Program-made: the position numbers and the translations under genes
NCBI RefSeq assembly: GCF_004214895.1
Contig: NZ_CP035952.1
Span: forward strand, 4,474,501 to 4,538,500
From: Pseudomonas tructae
GTDB lineage: Bacteria; Pseudomonadota; Gammaproteobacteria; Pseudomonadales; Pseudomonadaceae
Length of the DNA: 64,000 bases
Direction: 5' to 3'
The notes under the pieces: model-generated
What the model saw: only the letters and a program-made list of their open reading frames with translations
Told to the model about the DNA's origin: nothing
Database searches by the model: none
In this document: positions 19,186 to 28,777 of the stretch, in pieces
How positions within the stretch are numbered: position 1 is the first letter of the stretch
Layout: every line of letters begins with the position of its first letter

Positions 19186-20034
19186 TTACTTGCTGATCCA
19201 CTCCGCTACCCGTTCGGGGTGCTTGGCCACCCAGTCCTTGGCGGCGGCCTCGGGTTTTGCACCCTCTTGAATGGCCAACATGACCTCGCCGATCTCGTCC
19301 TTGGACTGCCACTGGAACTTCTTCAGGAACGCGGCCACTTCCGGCGCCTTGGTGTCCAGTTCCTTGCTGCCGATGCTGTTGACGGTTTCAGCGGCGCCAT
19401 ACACGCCTTTGGGGTCTTCGAGGAACTTGAGCTTCCACTTGGCGAACATCCAGTGCGGCACCCAGCCGGTCACCGCGATCGATTGCTGCTTGGCATAGGC
19501 GCGGCCCAGTTCGGCGGTCATTGCTGCGCCAGAGCTGGCCTGCAGCTTATAGCCGGTGAGGTCGTAGTCTTTGATGGCCTGGTCAGTCTTGAGCATGACA
19601 CCGGAGCCTGCGTCGATACCGACGATCTTCTTCTTGAAGCTGTCATCGGTCTTGAGGTCGGCAAGCGATTGCGCCTTGACGTACTCGGGGACGATCAGGC
19701 CGATCTTGGCGTCCTTGAAGTTGGGGCCGTAGTCGACCACGTTGTCCTTGTTCTTGGTCCAGTATTCACCGTGAGTTACCGGCAGCCAGGCCGAGAGCAT
19801 GGCGTCGAGCTTGCCGGTGGCCACGCCCTGCCACATGATGCCGGTGGCCACGGCCTGCAGTTTGACGTCATAGCCGAGTTTCTGCCGGATGACTTCGGCG
19901 GCGACGTTGGTGGTCGCCACACTGTCGGACCAGCCATCGACATAGCCGATGCTCACTTCCTTGGCCAGCGCATGCCCCGCGCCAATGGCCATTACCAGGG
20001 CGGTGCCCACCCCCAGGAGTCGTCGCATTTTCAT
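19186..20034 (-). CDS. betX: Glycine betaine/proline-type ABC transporter substrate-binding protein
   Basis: A 282-residue OpuAC/ProX-type periplasmic binding protein with a signal peptide (MKMRRLLGVGTALVMAIGAGHALA). Family landmarks are YVDGWSDSVATTNVAAEVI, the tryptophans of the aromatic cage (MLSAWLPVTHGEYW, VTGWVPHWMFAKW) and the C-terminal W..KHPERVAEW. No permease or ATPase gene accompanies it. In P. aeruginosa an orphan betaine-binding protein, BetX, sits in the same place beside yjcH-actP and works with the Cbc transporter core (recalled), so the name is by context. GAGGGG lies about nine bases before ATG 20034. Confidence 0.82.
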   Translation of the reverse strand: MKMRRLLGVGTALVMAIGAGHALAKEVSIGYVDGWSDSVATTNVAAEVIRQKLGYDVKLQAVATGIMWQGVATGKLDAMLSAWLPVTHGEYWTKNKDNVVDYGPNFKDAKIGLIVPEYVKAQSLADLKTDDSFKKKIVGIDAGSGVMLKTDQAIKDYDLTGYKLQASSGAAMTAELGRAYAKQQSIAVTGWVPHWMFAKWKLKFLEDPKGVYGAAETVNSIGSKELDTKAPEVAAFLKKFQWQSKDEIGEVMLAIQEGAKPEAAAKDWVAKHPERVAEWISK

Positions 20035-20236
20035 CCAAGCATCCCCTCGTCACGTCACGGAAGCTGCATCATCAACCGCGCATGGTCGGTGACCTGCTCT
20101 GGTAACGACCTCAAGGCAACGAGAAACGACATCACATCGCCAGCAACGTGGATCGTTACATCAAGCAACACCCAAGGCTTTGGCCCGGGTCATTTGCAGG
20201 TACTATTGGCAGCTTTGCTCCCTGACGGTCCGATCC

Positions 20237-21793
20237 ATGCTCTCGACTGCGCGCTTTCCGCTCTTACCCTACCTGTTCGCCTGCCTATTGGGCCTGTTTG
20301 CCCTCGGAGGCCTGTGGTACGGCCTGGGCAAACCGGTGGTGCTGGCGGATGCGGCCAGCGCCTCGCACAAGTTGCAGTGCGCCTCCTACACACCGTTCGA
20401 CAAAGACCAGTCGCCGTTCGACCAGCCCTTCCAATTGCGCCCGGCGCGCATGGACGCCGACCTGGCCTTGCTCGCCCAGCGCTTCGAGTGCATCCGTACT
20501 TACTCGATGACCGGCCTTGAAGCCATTCCGGAACTGGCCCGCAAGCATGGCCTGAAGGTAATGCTCGGTGCCTGGATCAACGCCAACCCGGTGGACTCGC
20601 AGAAAGAGGTCAAAGCCTTGATCGCCTCGGCCAATGCCAACCCGGATGTGGTCAGCGCAGTGATCGTCGGCAACGAAACCCTGCTGCGCAAGGAAGTCAC
20701 CGGCCCGCAACTGGCAGCGCTGATCAACCAGGTCAAAAGCCAGGTCAGCGTGCCGGTGACCTACGCCGATGTCTGGGAGTTCTGGCTGCAGCACCCCGAG
20801 ATCGCCCCGACGGTGGATTTTTTGACCATCCATCTGCTGCCCTACTGGGAAGATGACCCCAAGAGTATTAACGATGCCTTGGTGCATGTTGGTGAAATCC
20901 GCCAGGTGTTCGGCAACCGCTTCGCCCCCAAGGACATCGTCATTGGCGAGACGGGCTGGCCCAGCGAAGGTCGCCAGCGCGAAACCGCCCTGCCCAGTCG
21001 GGTCAACGAAGCGCGCTTCATCCGTGGTTTTGTCGCCATGGCCGAACAGCAGGGCTGGAAGTACAACCTGATCGAAGCGTTCGACCAGCCGTGGAAGCGT
21101 GCCAGTGAAGGGGCCGTCGGTGGCTATTGGGGCCTGTATGACGCCGACCGCCAGGACAAGGGCATTCTTGAAGGACCGGTGAGCAACCTTGCGTTCTGGC
21201 CGCAGTGGCTGGGGGCCGGTGTCGTGCTGTTCGGCGCTACCTTGTTACTGGCAGGCCGTGTCCGCGGAACCCGGAGCGCCTTGCTGGTGCCGCTGCTGGC
21301 GGCACTGGGTGCGGCCAGCCTGGGCCTGTGGGGCGAACAGCTACGCATCAACAGCCGCTTTGTCGGTGAGTGGGTCTGGGCGATTGTGCTGGTGGGCCTG
21401 AACCTGCTGGTGCTGGCCCATGGCGTCCTGGCCCTGGCCCAGCGTCAGGGCTTTCGCGAGCGGGCCTTTGCCTGGCTTGAAGCGCGTGCCGGCTGGTGGC
21501 TGCTGGCGGCCGGTTTCGCGGCGGCGGTGAGCATGCTGGCACTGGTGTTCGACCCGCGTTATCGCAGCTTCCCAAGCCCGGCCTTGCTGTTGCCAGCGGT
21601 GGTGTACCTGGTGCGTCCGGTGGCGGCGCGCCGGGCCGAAGCGGCCTTGCTGGCGTTGATCATCGGTGGTGGCATTGGCCCACAGCTGTGGCAGGAAGGG
21701 CTGGGCAACCAGCAGGCACTGGTCTGGGCCGGGGTCAGCGTGCTGATGGTGGCGGCGTTGTGGCGTAGCCTGAGGGTCCGGCTTCAGCAGTAA
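20237..21793 (+). CDS. GH17-domain membrane protein (beta-glucan related)
   Basis: A 518-residue protein. An N-terminal membrane anchor leads to a glycoside hydrolase family 17 domain (about residues 40-310) with both catalytic glutamates: VIVGNETLL near 145 and VIGETGWPS near 238. About seven to eight membrane helices follow. Pseudomonas homologues are often annotated as beta-1,6-glucan synthase or NdvC-like; GH17 enzymes hydrolyse or transglycosylate beta-1,3-glucans, so a role in periplasmic or extracellular glucans is plausible. The start at 20237 (MLSTARFPLLPYLF) is chosen because it begins at the anchor; an in-frame ATG at 20180 adds 19 residues. It is divergent from betX. Confidence 0.8.
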   Translation: MLSTARFPLLPYLFACLLGLFALGGLWYGLGKPVVLADAASASHKLQCASYTPFDKDQSPFDQPFQLRPARMDADLALLAQRFECIRTYSMTGLEAIPELARKHGLKVMLGAWINANPVDSQKEVKALIASANANPDVVSAVIVGNETLLRKEVTGPQLAALINQVKSQVSVPVTYADVWEFWLQHPEIAPTVDFLTIHLLPYWEDDPKSINDALVHVGEIRQVFGNRFAPKDIVIGETGWPSEGRQRETALPSRVNEARFIRGFVAMAEQQGWKYNLIEAFDQPWKRASEGAVGGYWGLYDADRQDKGILEGPVSNLAFWPQWLGAGVVLFGATLLLAGRVRGTRSALLVPLLAALGAASLGLWGEQLRINSRFVGEWVWAIVLVGLNLLVLAHGVLALAQRQGFRERAFAWLEARAGWWLLAAGFAAAVSMLALVFDPRYRSFPSPALLLPAVVYLVRPVAARRAEAALLALIIGGGIGPQLWQEGLGNQQALVWAGVSVLMVAALWRSLRVRLQQ

Positions 21794-21796
21794 GTC

Positions 21797-21845
21797 ATCG
21801 CGGGGCAAGCCCGCTCCTGCAGTGGGAGCGAGCTTGCCCCGCGAT
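21797..21845. repeat. Paired inverted REP elements
   Basis: Two facing copies (atcgcggggcaagcccgctc and its inverse) are separated by a few bases and form a long hairpin between convergent genes. Confidence 0.85.
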
Positions 21846-21852
21846 AAGGCAA

Positions 21853-22209
21853 CTAACGCCGCACCATGCGCAGCCCTGCCAGCACCACCGCAAACACCGC
21901 GATACTTGCGGTATACAACACCAACGCCGGAATCCCGCACACCAGTGCCACCACCGCCAGGCGCCAGCCTGCGCGCCCCGGCACCAGCATGGCCAACAGC
22001 GCCAGGCCCAGGGCCGACCAGGCCAGTACCCTGAAGTGGATCATCAAGCCCATGACCGAGCGTGCCTGGCAGCCCCACAGTTGCGCCTGTTCGGCGCAGG
22101 TCGCCACCCAGTGGGCATCTTCCATCAGCACGTAACGCAGCCCATAGCTCGCCACCAGCCAAAACGGCAGGAACACCAGCAAAGCGATCAGCGGTAAACG
22201 GCGGAACAT
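21853..22209 (-). CDS. Small membrane protein, unknown function
   Basis: A 118-residue protein with three to four hydrophobic segments (LPLIALLVFLPFWLVASYGL at the N-terminus, then three C-terminal helices) and a conserved-looking middle WVATCAEQAQLWGCQARS with three cysteines that would face one side of the membrane. I do not recognise the family. GGAG lies seven bases before ATG 22209. It ends at the REP pair and is divergent from the alpha/beta hydrolase gene. Confidence 0.75.
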   Translation of the reverse strand: MFRRLPLIALLVFLPFWLVASYGLRYVLMEDAHWVATCAEQAQLWGCQARSVMGLMIHFRVLAWSALGLALLAMLVPGRAGWRLAVVALVCGIPALVLYTASIAVFAVVLAGLRMVRR

Positions 22210-22451
22210 GCGACACTCCAGAAAGGTGAAAATCGGCGCCCAGCATAATCGTCCGGGGCGTCTATGCAAGGCAAAAGCGCCGGACTCAGCTACTTTATCC
22301 TGAAGACAAATGGAACCAATTGTTGCGAGCCCTTAATGGACGGCGGCAACATCTGCGACGATAAATGCCGGAGCGCCAGGCAACTTTGCCGGGGCCCTCA
22401 TGGTCCTAGCCTGCGTAATGCACTTTGCTGCTGCTTTTTTGGGGATCCGTC

Positions 22452-23750
22452 ATGCTTCGTTCTCTGCGCCTCGCCGCCCTGTTGGGTGGCTTAATCTCGA
22501 GTGCGTGCGCTTGGGCACAAACCATCGACGCCGCCAGCTATGGCTACCCGTTGACCAACCCGTTCGAAGCGACCATCGCCACGACGCCGCCAGAGCTGCG
22601 CCCGGAGCTCCCCAGCGACGACGACATTACCCAATCCGATTACAGCCTCAATATGCGCCCTGAGCGGGCCTTTACCCTGCCCGACAACTTCTGGGCGGTA
22701 AAAAAGCTCAAGTACCGCCTGGCCCGCCAGGACCATGAAGCGCCGCTGATCTTCCTGATTGCCGGCACCGGCGCGCCCTACTCCAGCAGCATTAACGAGT
22801 ACCTGAAAAAACTCTACTACAAGGCCGGCTACCACGTGGTGCAACTGTCGTCGCCAACCAGCTTCGACTTCATCACCGCCGCCTCGCGCCACGCCACCCC
22901 GGGGGTGAGCAGCGAAGACGCCGAAGACCTTTACCGGGTGATGCAGGGCGTGCGCGCCCAGCATCCGCGCCTGCCGGTCAGCGAGTACTACCTCAGCGGC
23001 TACAGCCTCGGCGCCCTGGATGCGGCCTTCGTCAGCCACCTGGACGAAACCCGGCGCAGCTTCAACTTCAAGCGCGTGCTGCTGCTCAACCCACCGGTCA
23101 ACCTCTACACCTCGATCAGCAACCTCGACAAGCTGGTGCAGACCGAGGTCAAGGGCGTCAACAACAGCACCACTTTTTATGAGCTGGTGCTCAACAAGCT
23201 GACTCGCTACTTCCAGCAGAAGGGCTACATCGACCTCAACGACGCCCTGCTCTATGACTTCCAGCAATCGCGCCAGCACCTGTCCAATGAACAGATGGCG
23301 ATGGTCATCGGCACGTCGTTCCGCTTCTCGGCATCCGATATCGCCTTCACCTCCGACCTGATCAACCGCCGTGGCCTGATCATTCCACCCAAGTACCCGA
23401 TCACCGAAAGCAGCAGCCTCACGCCGTTCTTCAAGCGTGCCTTGCAATGCGACTTCGACTGCTACCTGACCGAGCAGGTAATCCCCATGTGGCGCGCCCG
23501 AACCGACGGTGGCAGCCTGTTGCAGCTGATCGACCAGGTCAGCCTCTACGCGCTCAAGGATTACCTGCAAAAGAGCCCGAAAATTGCTGTGATGCACAAT
23601 GCCGACGACGTCATCCTCGGCCCCGGCGATCTGGGCTTTTTGCGCAACGTGTTTGGTGAGCGCCTGACCCTGTACCCTCACGGCGGCCATTGCGGCAACC
23701 TCAATTACCGCGTCAACAGCGACGACATGCTGGAGTTCTTCCGTGGTTAA
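22452..23750 (+). CDS. Secreted alpha/beta hydrolase
   Basis: A 432-residue protein with a signal peptide (MLRSLRLAALLGGLISSACA, cleavage at about 23) and an alpha/beta hydrolase core. The nucleophile elbow GYSLGALDAA is near residue 184, an aspartate lies in HNADDVILG and the histidine in YPHGGHCGNLNY, giving a complete Ser-Asp-His triad. It is expected in the periplasm. It overlaps the mlaA start by eight bases, so the two are translated together; that suggests an envelope-lipid substrate, but none is known. GGGGA lies seven bases before ATG 22452. Confidence 0.82.
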   Translation: MLRSLRLAALLGGLISSACAWAQTIDAASYGYPLTNPFEATIATTPPELRPELPSDDDITQSDYSLNMRPERAFTLPDNFWAVKKLKYRLARQDHEAPLIFLIAGTGAPYSSSINEYLKKLYYKAGYHVVQLSSPTSFDFITAASRHATPGVSSEDAEDLYRVMQGVRAQHPRLPVSEYYLSGYSLGALDAAFVSHLDETRRSFNFKRVLLLNPPVNLYTSISNLDKLVQTEVKGVNNSTTFYELVLNKLTRYFQQKGYIDLNDALLYDFQQSRQHLSNEQMAMVIGTSFRFSASDIAFTSDLINRRGLIIPPKYPITESSSLTPFFKRALQCDFDCYLTEQVIPMWRARTDGGSLLQLIDQVSLYALKDYLQKSPKIAVMHNADDVILGPGDLGFLRNVFGERLTLYPHGGHCGNLNYRVNSDDMLEFFRG

Positions 23751-24546
23751 ACGCCTACTCATCATTAGCGCACTGCTGGCCTGCGGGCTGGCCCAGGCAG
23801 CCGAAGAAACCGCGCCGCGCGCCAGTGTCATCGAAGCCGATCCCGTAGACACCGACGGTTTCACCGAACCGCTCAAGGCCCTGAAATTCAACCCGGGCCT
23901 GGACCAGCGCGAGTTCGAACGCTCGACCCTGGCGGCGCTGAACATCTATGACCCGCTGGAGTCGATGAACCGGCGGATCTACCACTTCAACTACCGCTTC
24001 GACCAATGGGTGTTCCTGCCGGTGGTCAATGGCTACCGCTACATCACCCCGCACTTCGTGCGCACTGGCGTCAGCAACTTCTTCAGCAACGTCGGCGATG
24101 TGCCAAACCTGTTCAACAGCCTGCTGCAGTTAAAGGGCAAGCGCTCGATGGAGATCAGCGCGCGCCTGCTGCTCAACACCACCATCGGCATCGCCGGCCT
24201 GTGGGACCCGGCCACCAAGATGGGCCTGCCGCACCAGAGCGAAGACTTCGGCCAGACCCTGGGTTTCTATGGCGTGCCCGACGGCCCGTACCTGATGCTG
24301 CCGATCCTCGGCCCGTCGAACCTGCGCGACACCGGTGGCCTGGTGGTGGATTACAGCGCCGAGAACTGGATCAACTTCCTCAACGTCGCCGAGGTCAGCA
24401 GCAACCATCCGGAGTTGTGGGTCCTGCGCGGTGTCGACAAGCGTTACACCACCAACTTCCGTTATGGCCAGATGAACTCGCCGTTCGAGTACGAGAAGGT
24501 GCGTTATGTCTACACCTCGGCGCGCCAGTTGCAGATCGCCGAGTAA
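23743..24546 (+). CDS. mlaA: MlaA/VacJ family outer-membrane lipoprotein
   Basis: A 267-residue VacJ/MlaA protein with the signature IYDPLESMNRRIYHFNYRFDQ and the channel region NLFNSLLQLKGKRSMEISARLL. MlaA extracts mislocalised phospholipids from the outer leaflet of the outer membrane and passes them to the periplasmic MlaC. The N-terminus carries a signal sequence with a lipobox-like LLAC at residues 11-14. The start codon is GTG at 23743, inside the last codons of the hydrolase gene. The other mla genes are not in the window. Confidence 0.88.
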   Translation: MVKRLLIISALLACGLAQAAEETAPRASVIEADPVDTDGFTEPLKALKFNPGLDQREFERSTLAALNIYDPLESMNRRIYHFNYRFDQWVFLPVVNGYRYITPHFVRTGVSNFFSNVGDVPNLFNSLLQLKGKRSMEISARLLLNTTIGIAGLWDPATKMGLPHQSEDFGQTLGFYGVPDGPYLMLPILGPSNLRDTGGLVVDYSAENWINFLNVAEVSSNHPELWVLRGVDKRYTTNFRYGQMNSPFEYEKVRYVYTSARQLQIAE

Positions 24547-24552
24547 GCCGCC

Positions 24553-25707
24553 TCAGCCAGGCGGCAGGCCGAGAAAGCCGCACAGCTCGCGGCGCTTGGC
24601 CAGCGCGTCGCGACGTCCGAGCTCGATCAGCTCACTGCAGTAACCGGCTTCGAACAACAGGTAGCTGAGCACGCCGGCACCACTGGTTTTGGTCGCCCCC
24701 GGCCCACGCAGGAACAGCCTCAGGGCCGCGGGCAGCTCGCGCCGGTGACGGGCGGCAATCTCGTCCAGTGGCTGGCTTGGCGCGACCACCAGCACCTCGA
24801 CCGGCGCCAGGCCCAGGCGTCGACGCTCCAGGTGCTCGGGCATCAGGTGGCTTAGGTGGTTGAGGCGCTGCAGCAGCTCGATATCGTCTTCCAGGCTGTC
24901 GATGAAGGTGCTGTTGAGCATGTGCCCGCCGATCTGCGCCAGGCTCGGTTGCTGGCCACTGAAGATACGCTGGCGCATCTCGCCCTCGTTGGGCCGCTGC
25001 GGGTTGCCGCTGACCCCGACCACCAGCACGCGGCTGGCCCCCAAGTGCAGCGCCGGGCTGATCGGCGCCGACTGGCGCACCGCACCGTCACCGAAGAACT
25101 CTTCACCCAGCTTGACCGGGGCAAACAACAAGGGGATCGCCGAGCTTGCCAGCAGGTGCTCGATACGAAGGTCAGTGGGCAGGCCAATGCGCCGGTGCCG
25201 CAGCCAGGGGTCGATGGCGCCTTTGCCCTGATAAAAGGTCACCGCTTGGCCCGATTCGTAACCGAAGGCCGTCACCGCTACAGCGCGCAGGTGCTGTTGC
25301 TCGATAGCCTGGCCAATGCCGTTCATGTCCAGGTGCTGGGTGAGCAGTTTGCGCAATGGCGAGCTGTCGAGCAGCGCCACCGGCACTGGCGCACCGAGGC
25401 CGAGCAGGCTGTGACCGACAAACCGGCTGGCCTGGCGGATGACCCCAGGCCAGTCGCTGCGCAATACCTGATGGCTGCGAAAGCCCTGCCAGAAACTGGT
25501 CAGGCGGCGGACCGCGTCAGCAAAGTGCATGGCACCGCTGGCCAGGGTCACGGCATTGATGGCGCCAGCCGATGTGCCGACGATCACCGGGAAGGGGTTG
25601 ACCGCACCGGGCGGCAACAGGTCGGCGATGCCGGCCAGCACACCGACCTGGTAGGCGGCGCGGGCACCACCGCCGGAGAGGATCAAGCCGGTGACAGGTT
25701 CAGCCAT
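24553..25707 (-). CDS. Patatin-like phospholipase
   Basis: A 384-residue patatin-family protein. The oxyanion loop SGGGARAAYQVGVL is at the N-terminus, the nucleophile GTSAG near residue 45, and the catalytic aspartate in GDGAVRQ near 207, so the Ser-Asp dyad is complete. No signal peptide is present; it acts from the cytoplasmic side or is unconventional. The start at 25707 follows AGGAAGG. It is convergent with mlaA (six bases between) and, with the hydrolase, MlaA and the acyltransferase gene, makes a small lipid-linked neighbourhood. Confidence 0.9.
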   Translation of the reverse strand: MAEPVTGLILSGGGARAAYQVGVLAGIADLLPPGAVNPFPVIVGTSAGAINAVTLASGAMHFADAVRRLTSFWQGFRSHQVLRSDWPGVIRQASRFVGHSLLGLGAPVPVALLDSSPLRKLLTQHLDMNGIGQAIEQQHLRAVAVTAFGYESGQAVTFYQGKGAIDPWLRHRRIGLPTDLRIEHLLASSAIPLLFAPVKLGEEFFGDGAVRQSAPISPALHLGASRVLVVGVSGNPQRPNEGEMRQRIFSGQQPSLAQIGGHMLNSTFIDSLEDDIELLQRLNHLSHLMPEHLERRRLGLAPVEVLVVAPSQPLDEIAARHRRELPAALRLFLRGPGATKTSGAGVLSYLLFEAGYCSELIELGRRDALAKRRELCGFLGLPPG

Positions 25708-25735
25708 TTTACCTTCCTGGATTTTGGGTGAATTC

Positions 25736-25782
25736 ATCGCGGGGCAAGCCCGCTCCCACAGAGGTCACCTCACCCCCGCGAT
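25736..25782. repeat. REP element between patatin and acyltransferase genes
   Basis: atcgcggggcaagcccgctc is followed after a spacer by a degenerate inverse arm (cacccccgcgat). Confidence 0.75.
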
Positions 25783-25786
25783 AGCC

Positions 25787-26719
25787 TCAACGCCGCTTTT
25801 CGTAGAGCTTCGGCGCCCCCGGCGGGCGCGACTTGAAGCGCCGGTGCGCCCACAGGTACTGCTCCGGGCATTCGCGCAGCGCCGCTTCGATCCACTGGTT
25901 GATGCGCAGGCAATCGGCCTCTTCGCTCTCCCCGGGAAAGTCTGCCAGCGGCGGATGAATCACCAGCCGGTAACCGCTGCCATCGGCCAGACGCTGCTGG
26001 GTGAAAGGGATCACCCGAGCCTTGCCCAGCCGGGCAAACTTGGTGGTGGCGGTGACGGTCGCCGCCTCGATGCCGAACAACGGCACGAACAGGCTCTGCT
26101 TGGCGCCGTAGTCCTGATCCGGTGCATACCAGATGGCGCGCCCGGCGCGCAGCAACTTGAGCATGCCGCGTACATCCTCGCGCTCTACCGCCAGCGAGTC
26201 GAGATTATGCCGCTCGCGGCCCCGACGCTGAATGAAATCGAACACCGGGTTGCCGTGTTCGCGGTACATGCCGTCGATGGTGTGTTCCTGGCCCAGCAAG
26301 GCGGCGCCGATTTCCAGGGTGGTGAAGTGCAGGGCCATGAGGATCGCCCCCTGGCCATCACGCTGCGCGGCCTGCAGGTGTTCCAGCCCTTCGATGTGCG
26401 CCAGGCGCGCCAGACGGGCCTTTGGCCACCACCAGCTCATGGCCATTTCGAAGAAGGCGATGCCGGTGGAAGCAAAGTTTTCCTTGAGCAGACGCTGCCG
26501 TTCGACGGACGGTAGCTCGGGGAAACACAGTTCCAGGTTGCGCGCCGCAATAGAGCGGCGCTCGCCGGCCACCCGGTACATCAGCGCCCCCAGGGCACGG
26601 CCGAGCGCCAGCAATGCCGGGTACGGCAGCTGCACGATCAGCCACAGCAGGCCCAGGCCCAGCCACAGCGGCCAGAAGCGCGGGTGCAGAAAGTAACGAC
26701 GAAAACGCGGGCGATCCAT
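25787..26719 (-). CDS. Lipid A / acyl-ACP-dependent acyltransferase (LpxL/HtrB family)
   Basis: A 310-residue LpxL/HtrB-type late acyltransferase. An N-terminal membrane anchor (WPLWLGLGLLWLIVQLPYP) precedes the catalytic HFTTLE (H-x4-E) near residue 131 and the downstream WYAPDQDYG and FARLGKARVIPF blocks. Such enzymes add lauroyl or myristoyl chains to lipid A at the inner membrane. ATG 26719 (MDRPRFRRYFLHPRFWPL) is the expected family start; the open frame continues far upstream antisense to minC, but that part is not protein-like. It is divergent from minC with about 110 bp shared. Confidence 0.9.
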   Translation of the reverse strand: MDRPRFRRYFLHPRFWPLWLGLGLLWLIVQLPYPALLALGRALGALMYRVAGERRSIAARNLELCFPELPSVERQRLLKENFASTGIAFFEMAMSWWWPKARLARLAHIEGLEHLQAAQRDGQGAILMALHFTTLEIGAALLGQEHTIDGMYREHGNPVFDFIQRRGRERHNLDSLAVEREDVRGMLKLLRAGRAIWYAPDQDYGAKQSLFVPLFGIEAATVTATTKFARLGKARVIPFTQQRLADGSGYRLVIHPPLADFPGESEEADCLRINQWIEAALRECPEQYLWAHRRFKSRPPGAPKLYEKRR

Positions 26720-26831
26720 TAAAGATTCCGGAAAGACAAGGGCCGGGCATTCTACAACGGTTCGGCACGGGTTGCGGCCAACCGGTGTTCTCGTTATAAG
26801 TCTGAGCACTTTTTCGTAACAAGCCGCCCTA

Positions 26832-27590
26832 ATGCAGACCATGAGCCAAACCCAAACGCCAGACCAAGACCCCGTGTTCCAGCTCAAGGGCAGCATGCTT
26901 GCCATAACCGTGCTCGAGCTTGCCCGGAACAACCTCGAAGGCCTCGACCGGCAGTTGGCGGCCAAGGTCGCCCAGGCACCGAATTTCTTCAGCAATACCC
27001 CGCTGGTGCTGGCCCTGGACAAGCTGCCGGCCGGTGAAGGCGCGGTCGATCTCCCCGGGCTGATGCGCGTCTGCCGCCACCACGGCCTGCGCACCCTGGC
27101 GATCCGCGCCAGCCGTATCGAAGACATTGCCGCGGCAATCGCCATCGACCTGCCGGTGCTGCCACCGTCCGGCGCCCGTGAGCGGCCGCTGGAGCCTGAG
27201 CCGGAAGTGAAAAAGCCCGAGCCTGCGCCCGTACCCGTGGCGCCGCCGGAGCCGGCCATCCGCCCGACCAAGATCATCACCACGCCGGTACGGGGTGGCC
27301 AGCAGATCTACGCCCAAGGGGGCGACCTGGTGGTGGTGTCGTCGGTCAGCCCGGGTGCGGAACTTCTCGCCGATGGCAACATCCATGTGTACGGTGCAAT
27401 GCGTGGGCGGGCACTGGCCGGGATCAAGGGCAACACCCGGGCGCGGATCTTCTGTCAGCAGCTGACCGCCGAGATGGTCTCGATCGCCGGGCAATACAAG
27501 GTCTCCGAAGACCTGCGCCGCGATCCGCTGTGGGGGGCCGGGGTGCAGGTCAGCCTGTCCGGTGACGTGTTGAACATCACCCGTCTTTAA
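26832..27590 (+). CDS. minC: Septum site-determining protein MinC
   Basis: A 252-residue MinC. The N-terminal FtsZ-inhibiting domain ([18 protein letters not shown]) joins through a proline/glutamate linker (about residues 115-140) to the C-terminal beta-helix dimerisation domain ([34 protein letters not shown]). MinC with MinD blocks Z-ring assembly near the poles. A second ATG at 26841 is an equally likely start; neither has a strong ribosome site. First gene of minCDE. Confidence 0.95.
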   Translation: MQTMSQTQTPDQDPVFQLKGSMLAITVLELARNNLEGLDRQLAAKVAQAPNFFSNTPLVLALDKLPAGEGAVDLPGLMRVCRHHGLRTLAIRASRIEDIAAAIAIDLPVLPPSGARERPLEPEPEVKKPEPAPVPVAPPEPAIRPTKIITTPVRGGQQIYAQGGDLVVVSSVSPGAELLADGNIHVYGAMRGRALAGIKGNTRARIFCQQLTAEMVSIAGQYKVSEDLRRDPLWGAGVQVSLSGDVLNITRL

Positions 27591-27687
27591 CGGATACTTG
27601 CCGCCATTTTCTGCGCAACTTTTTCCGATGTTGCCGTTTTTTGTATTTTTTGGGACTCGACGTCCTTTTCTTTAGGGGTGAAACACC

Positions 27688-28500
27688 TTGGCCAAGATTC
27701 TCGTGGTTACATCCGGCAAGGGTGGTGTGGGTAAGACCACCACCAGCGCCGCTATTGGTACCGGCCTCGCTCTGCGCGGGCACAAGACTGTCATCGTCGA
27801 CTTCGACGTCGGCCTGCGTAACCTCGACCTGATCATGGGCTGCGAACGCCGCGTGGTGTACGACTTCGTCAACGTGGTCAACGGCGAAGCCAACCTGCAG
27901 CAGGCACTGATCAAGGACAAGCGCCTTGAGAACCTGTACGTGCTGGCTGCAAGCCAGACCCGCGACAAGGACGCGCTGACCCAGGAAGGCGTGGAAAAGG
28001 TCCTGATGCAGCTCAAAGAGGACTTCGAATACGTGGTCTGCGACTCGCCGGCCGGTATCGAGAAAGGCGCCCACCTGGCCATGTACTTCGCTGACGAAGC
28101 GATCGTCGTGACCAACCCGGAAGTCTCCTCGGTACGCGACTCGGACCGTATGCTGGGCCTGCTGGCGAGCAAATCGCGCCGCGCCGAACGCAACGAAGAC
28201 CCGATCCGCGAACACCTGCTGATCACCCGCTACCACCCGGAGCGCGTCAGCCAGGGCGAAATGCTCGGCGTCGAAGACGTCAAGGAAATCCTCTCGGTGG
28301 CCCTGCTGGGCGTGATCCCCGAATCCCAGGCGGTGCTCAAGGCATCCAACCAGGGCGTGCCGGTGATCCTCGATGATCAGAGCGACGCTGGCCAGGCCTA
28401 CAGCGATACCGTTGACCGCCTGCTGGGCAAAAACGTGGAACATCGGTTCCTTGATGTGAAGAAGAAGGGATTCTTCGAGCGCCTGTTTGGAGGCAACTAA
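27688..28500 (+). CDS. minD: Septum site-determining ATPase MinD
   Basis: A 270-residue MinD with a deviant Walker A KGGVGKTTTSA at the N-terminus, the switch DSPAGIEKGA and a C-terminal membrane-targeting amphipathic helix (KKKGFFERLFGGN). It binds the inner membrane in its ATP form and recruits MinC. The start codon is TTG at 27688 with a strong AGGGGTG eight bases upstream, and the protein begins MAKILVVTSGKGGVGK. minE follows after three bases. Confidence 0.96.
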   Translation: MAKILVVTSGKGGVGKTTTSAAIGTGLALRGHKTVIVDFDVGLRNLDLIMGCERRVVYDFVNVVNGEANLQQALIKDKRLENLYVLAASQTRDKDALTQEGVEKVLMQLKEDFEYVVCDSPAGIEKGAHLAMYFADEAIVVTNPEVSSVRDSDRMLGLLASKSRRAERNEDPIREHLLITRYHPERVSQGEMLGVEDVKEILSVALLGVIPESQAVLKASNQGVPVILDDQSDAGQAYSDTVDRLLGKNVEHRFLDVKKKGFFERLFGGN

Positions 28501-28503
28501 CCA

Positions 28504-28758
28504 ATGAACCTTTTTGACTTCTTTCGTGCCAGCAAAAAAGTAAGCACCGCCTCGGTCGCGAAAGAGCGTCTACAGATCATCGTGGCGCACGAGCGCGGTC
28601 AGCGCAGTACTCCGGACTACCTGCCAGCCCTGCAGAAGGAACTGGTGGAAGTGATCCGCAAGTACGTCAACATCGGCTCCGATGATGTGCAGGTCGCTCT
28701 GGAAAACCAGGGCAGCTGCTCGATCCTGGAACTCAACATCACCCTGCCCGATCGCTGA
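28504..28758 (+). CDS. minE: Cell division topological specificity factor MinE
   Basis: An 84-residue MinE. It has the N-terminal membrane-binding helix ([20 protein letters not shown]), the MinD-contacting segment ([13 protein letters not shown]) and the dimerisation domain. It stimulates MinD ATPase and drives pole-to-pole oscillation. It follows minD by three bases and closes the operon; REP elements come next. Confidence 0.96.
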   Translation: MNLFDFFRASKKVSTASVAKERLQIIVAHERGQRSTPDYLPALQKELVEVIRKYVNIGSDDVQVALENQGSCSILELNITLPDR

Positions 28759-28777
28759 TAGCGTTTTCGGGCACCTT

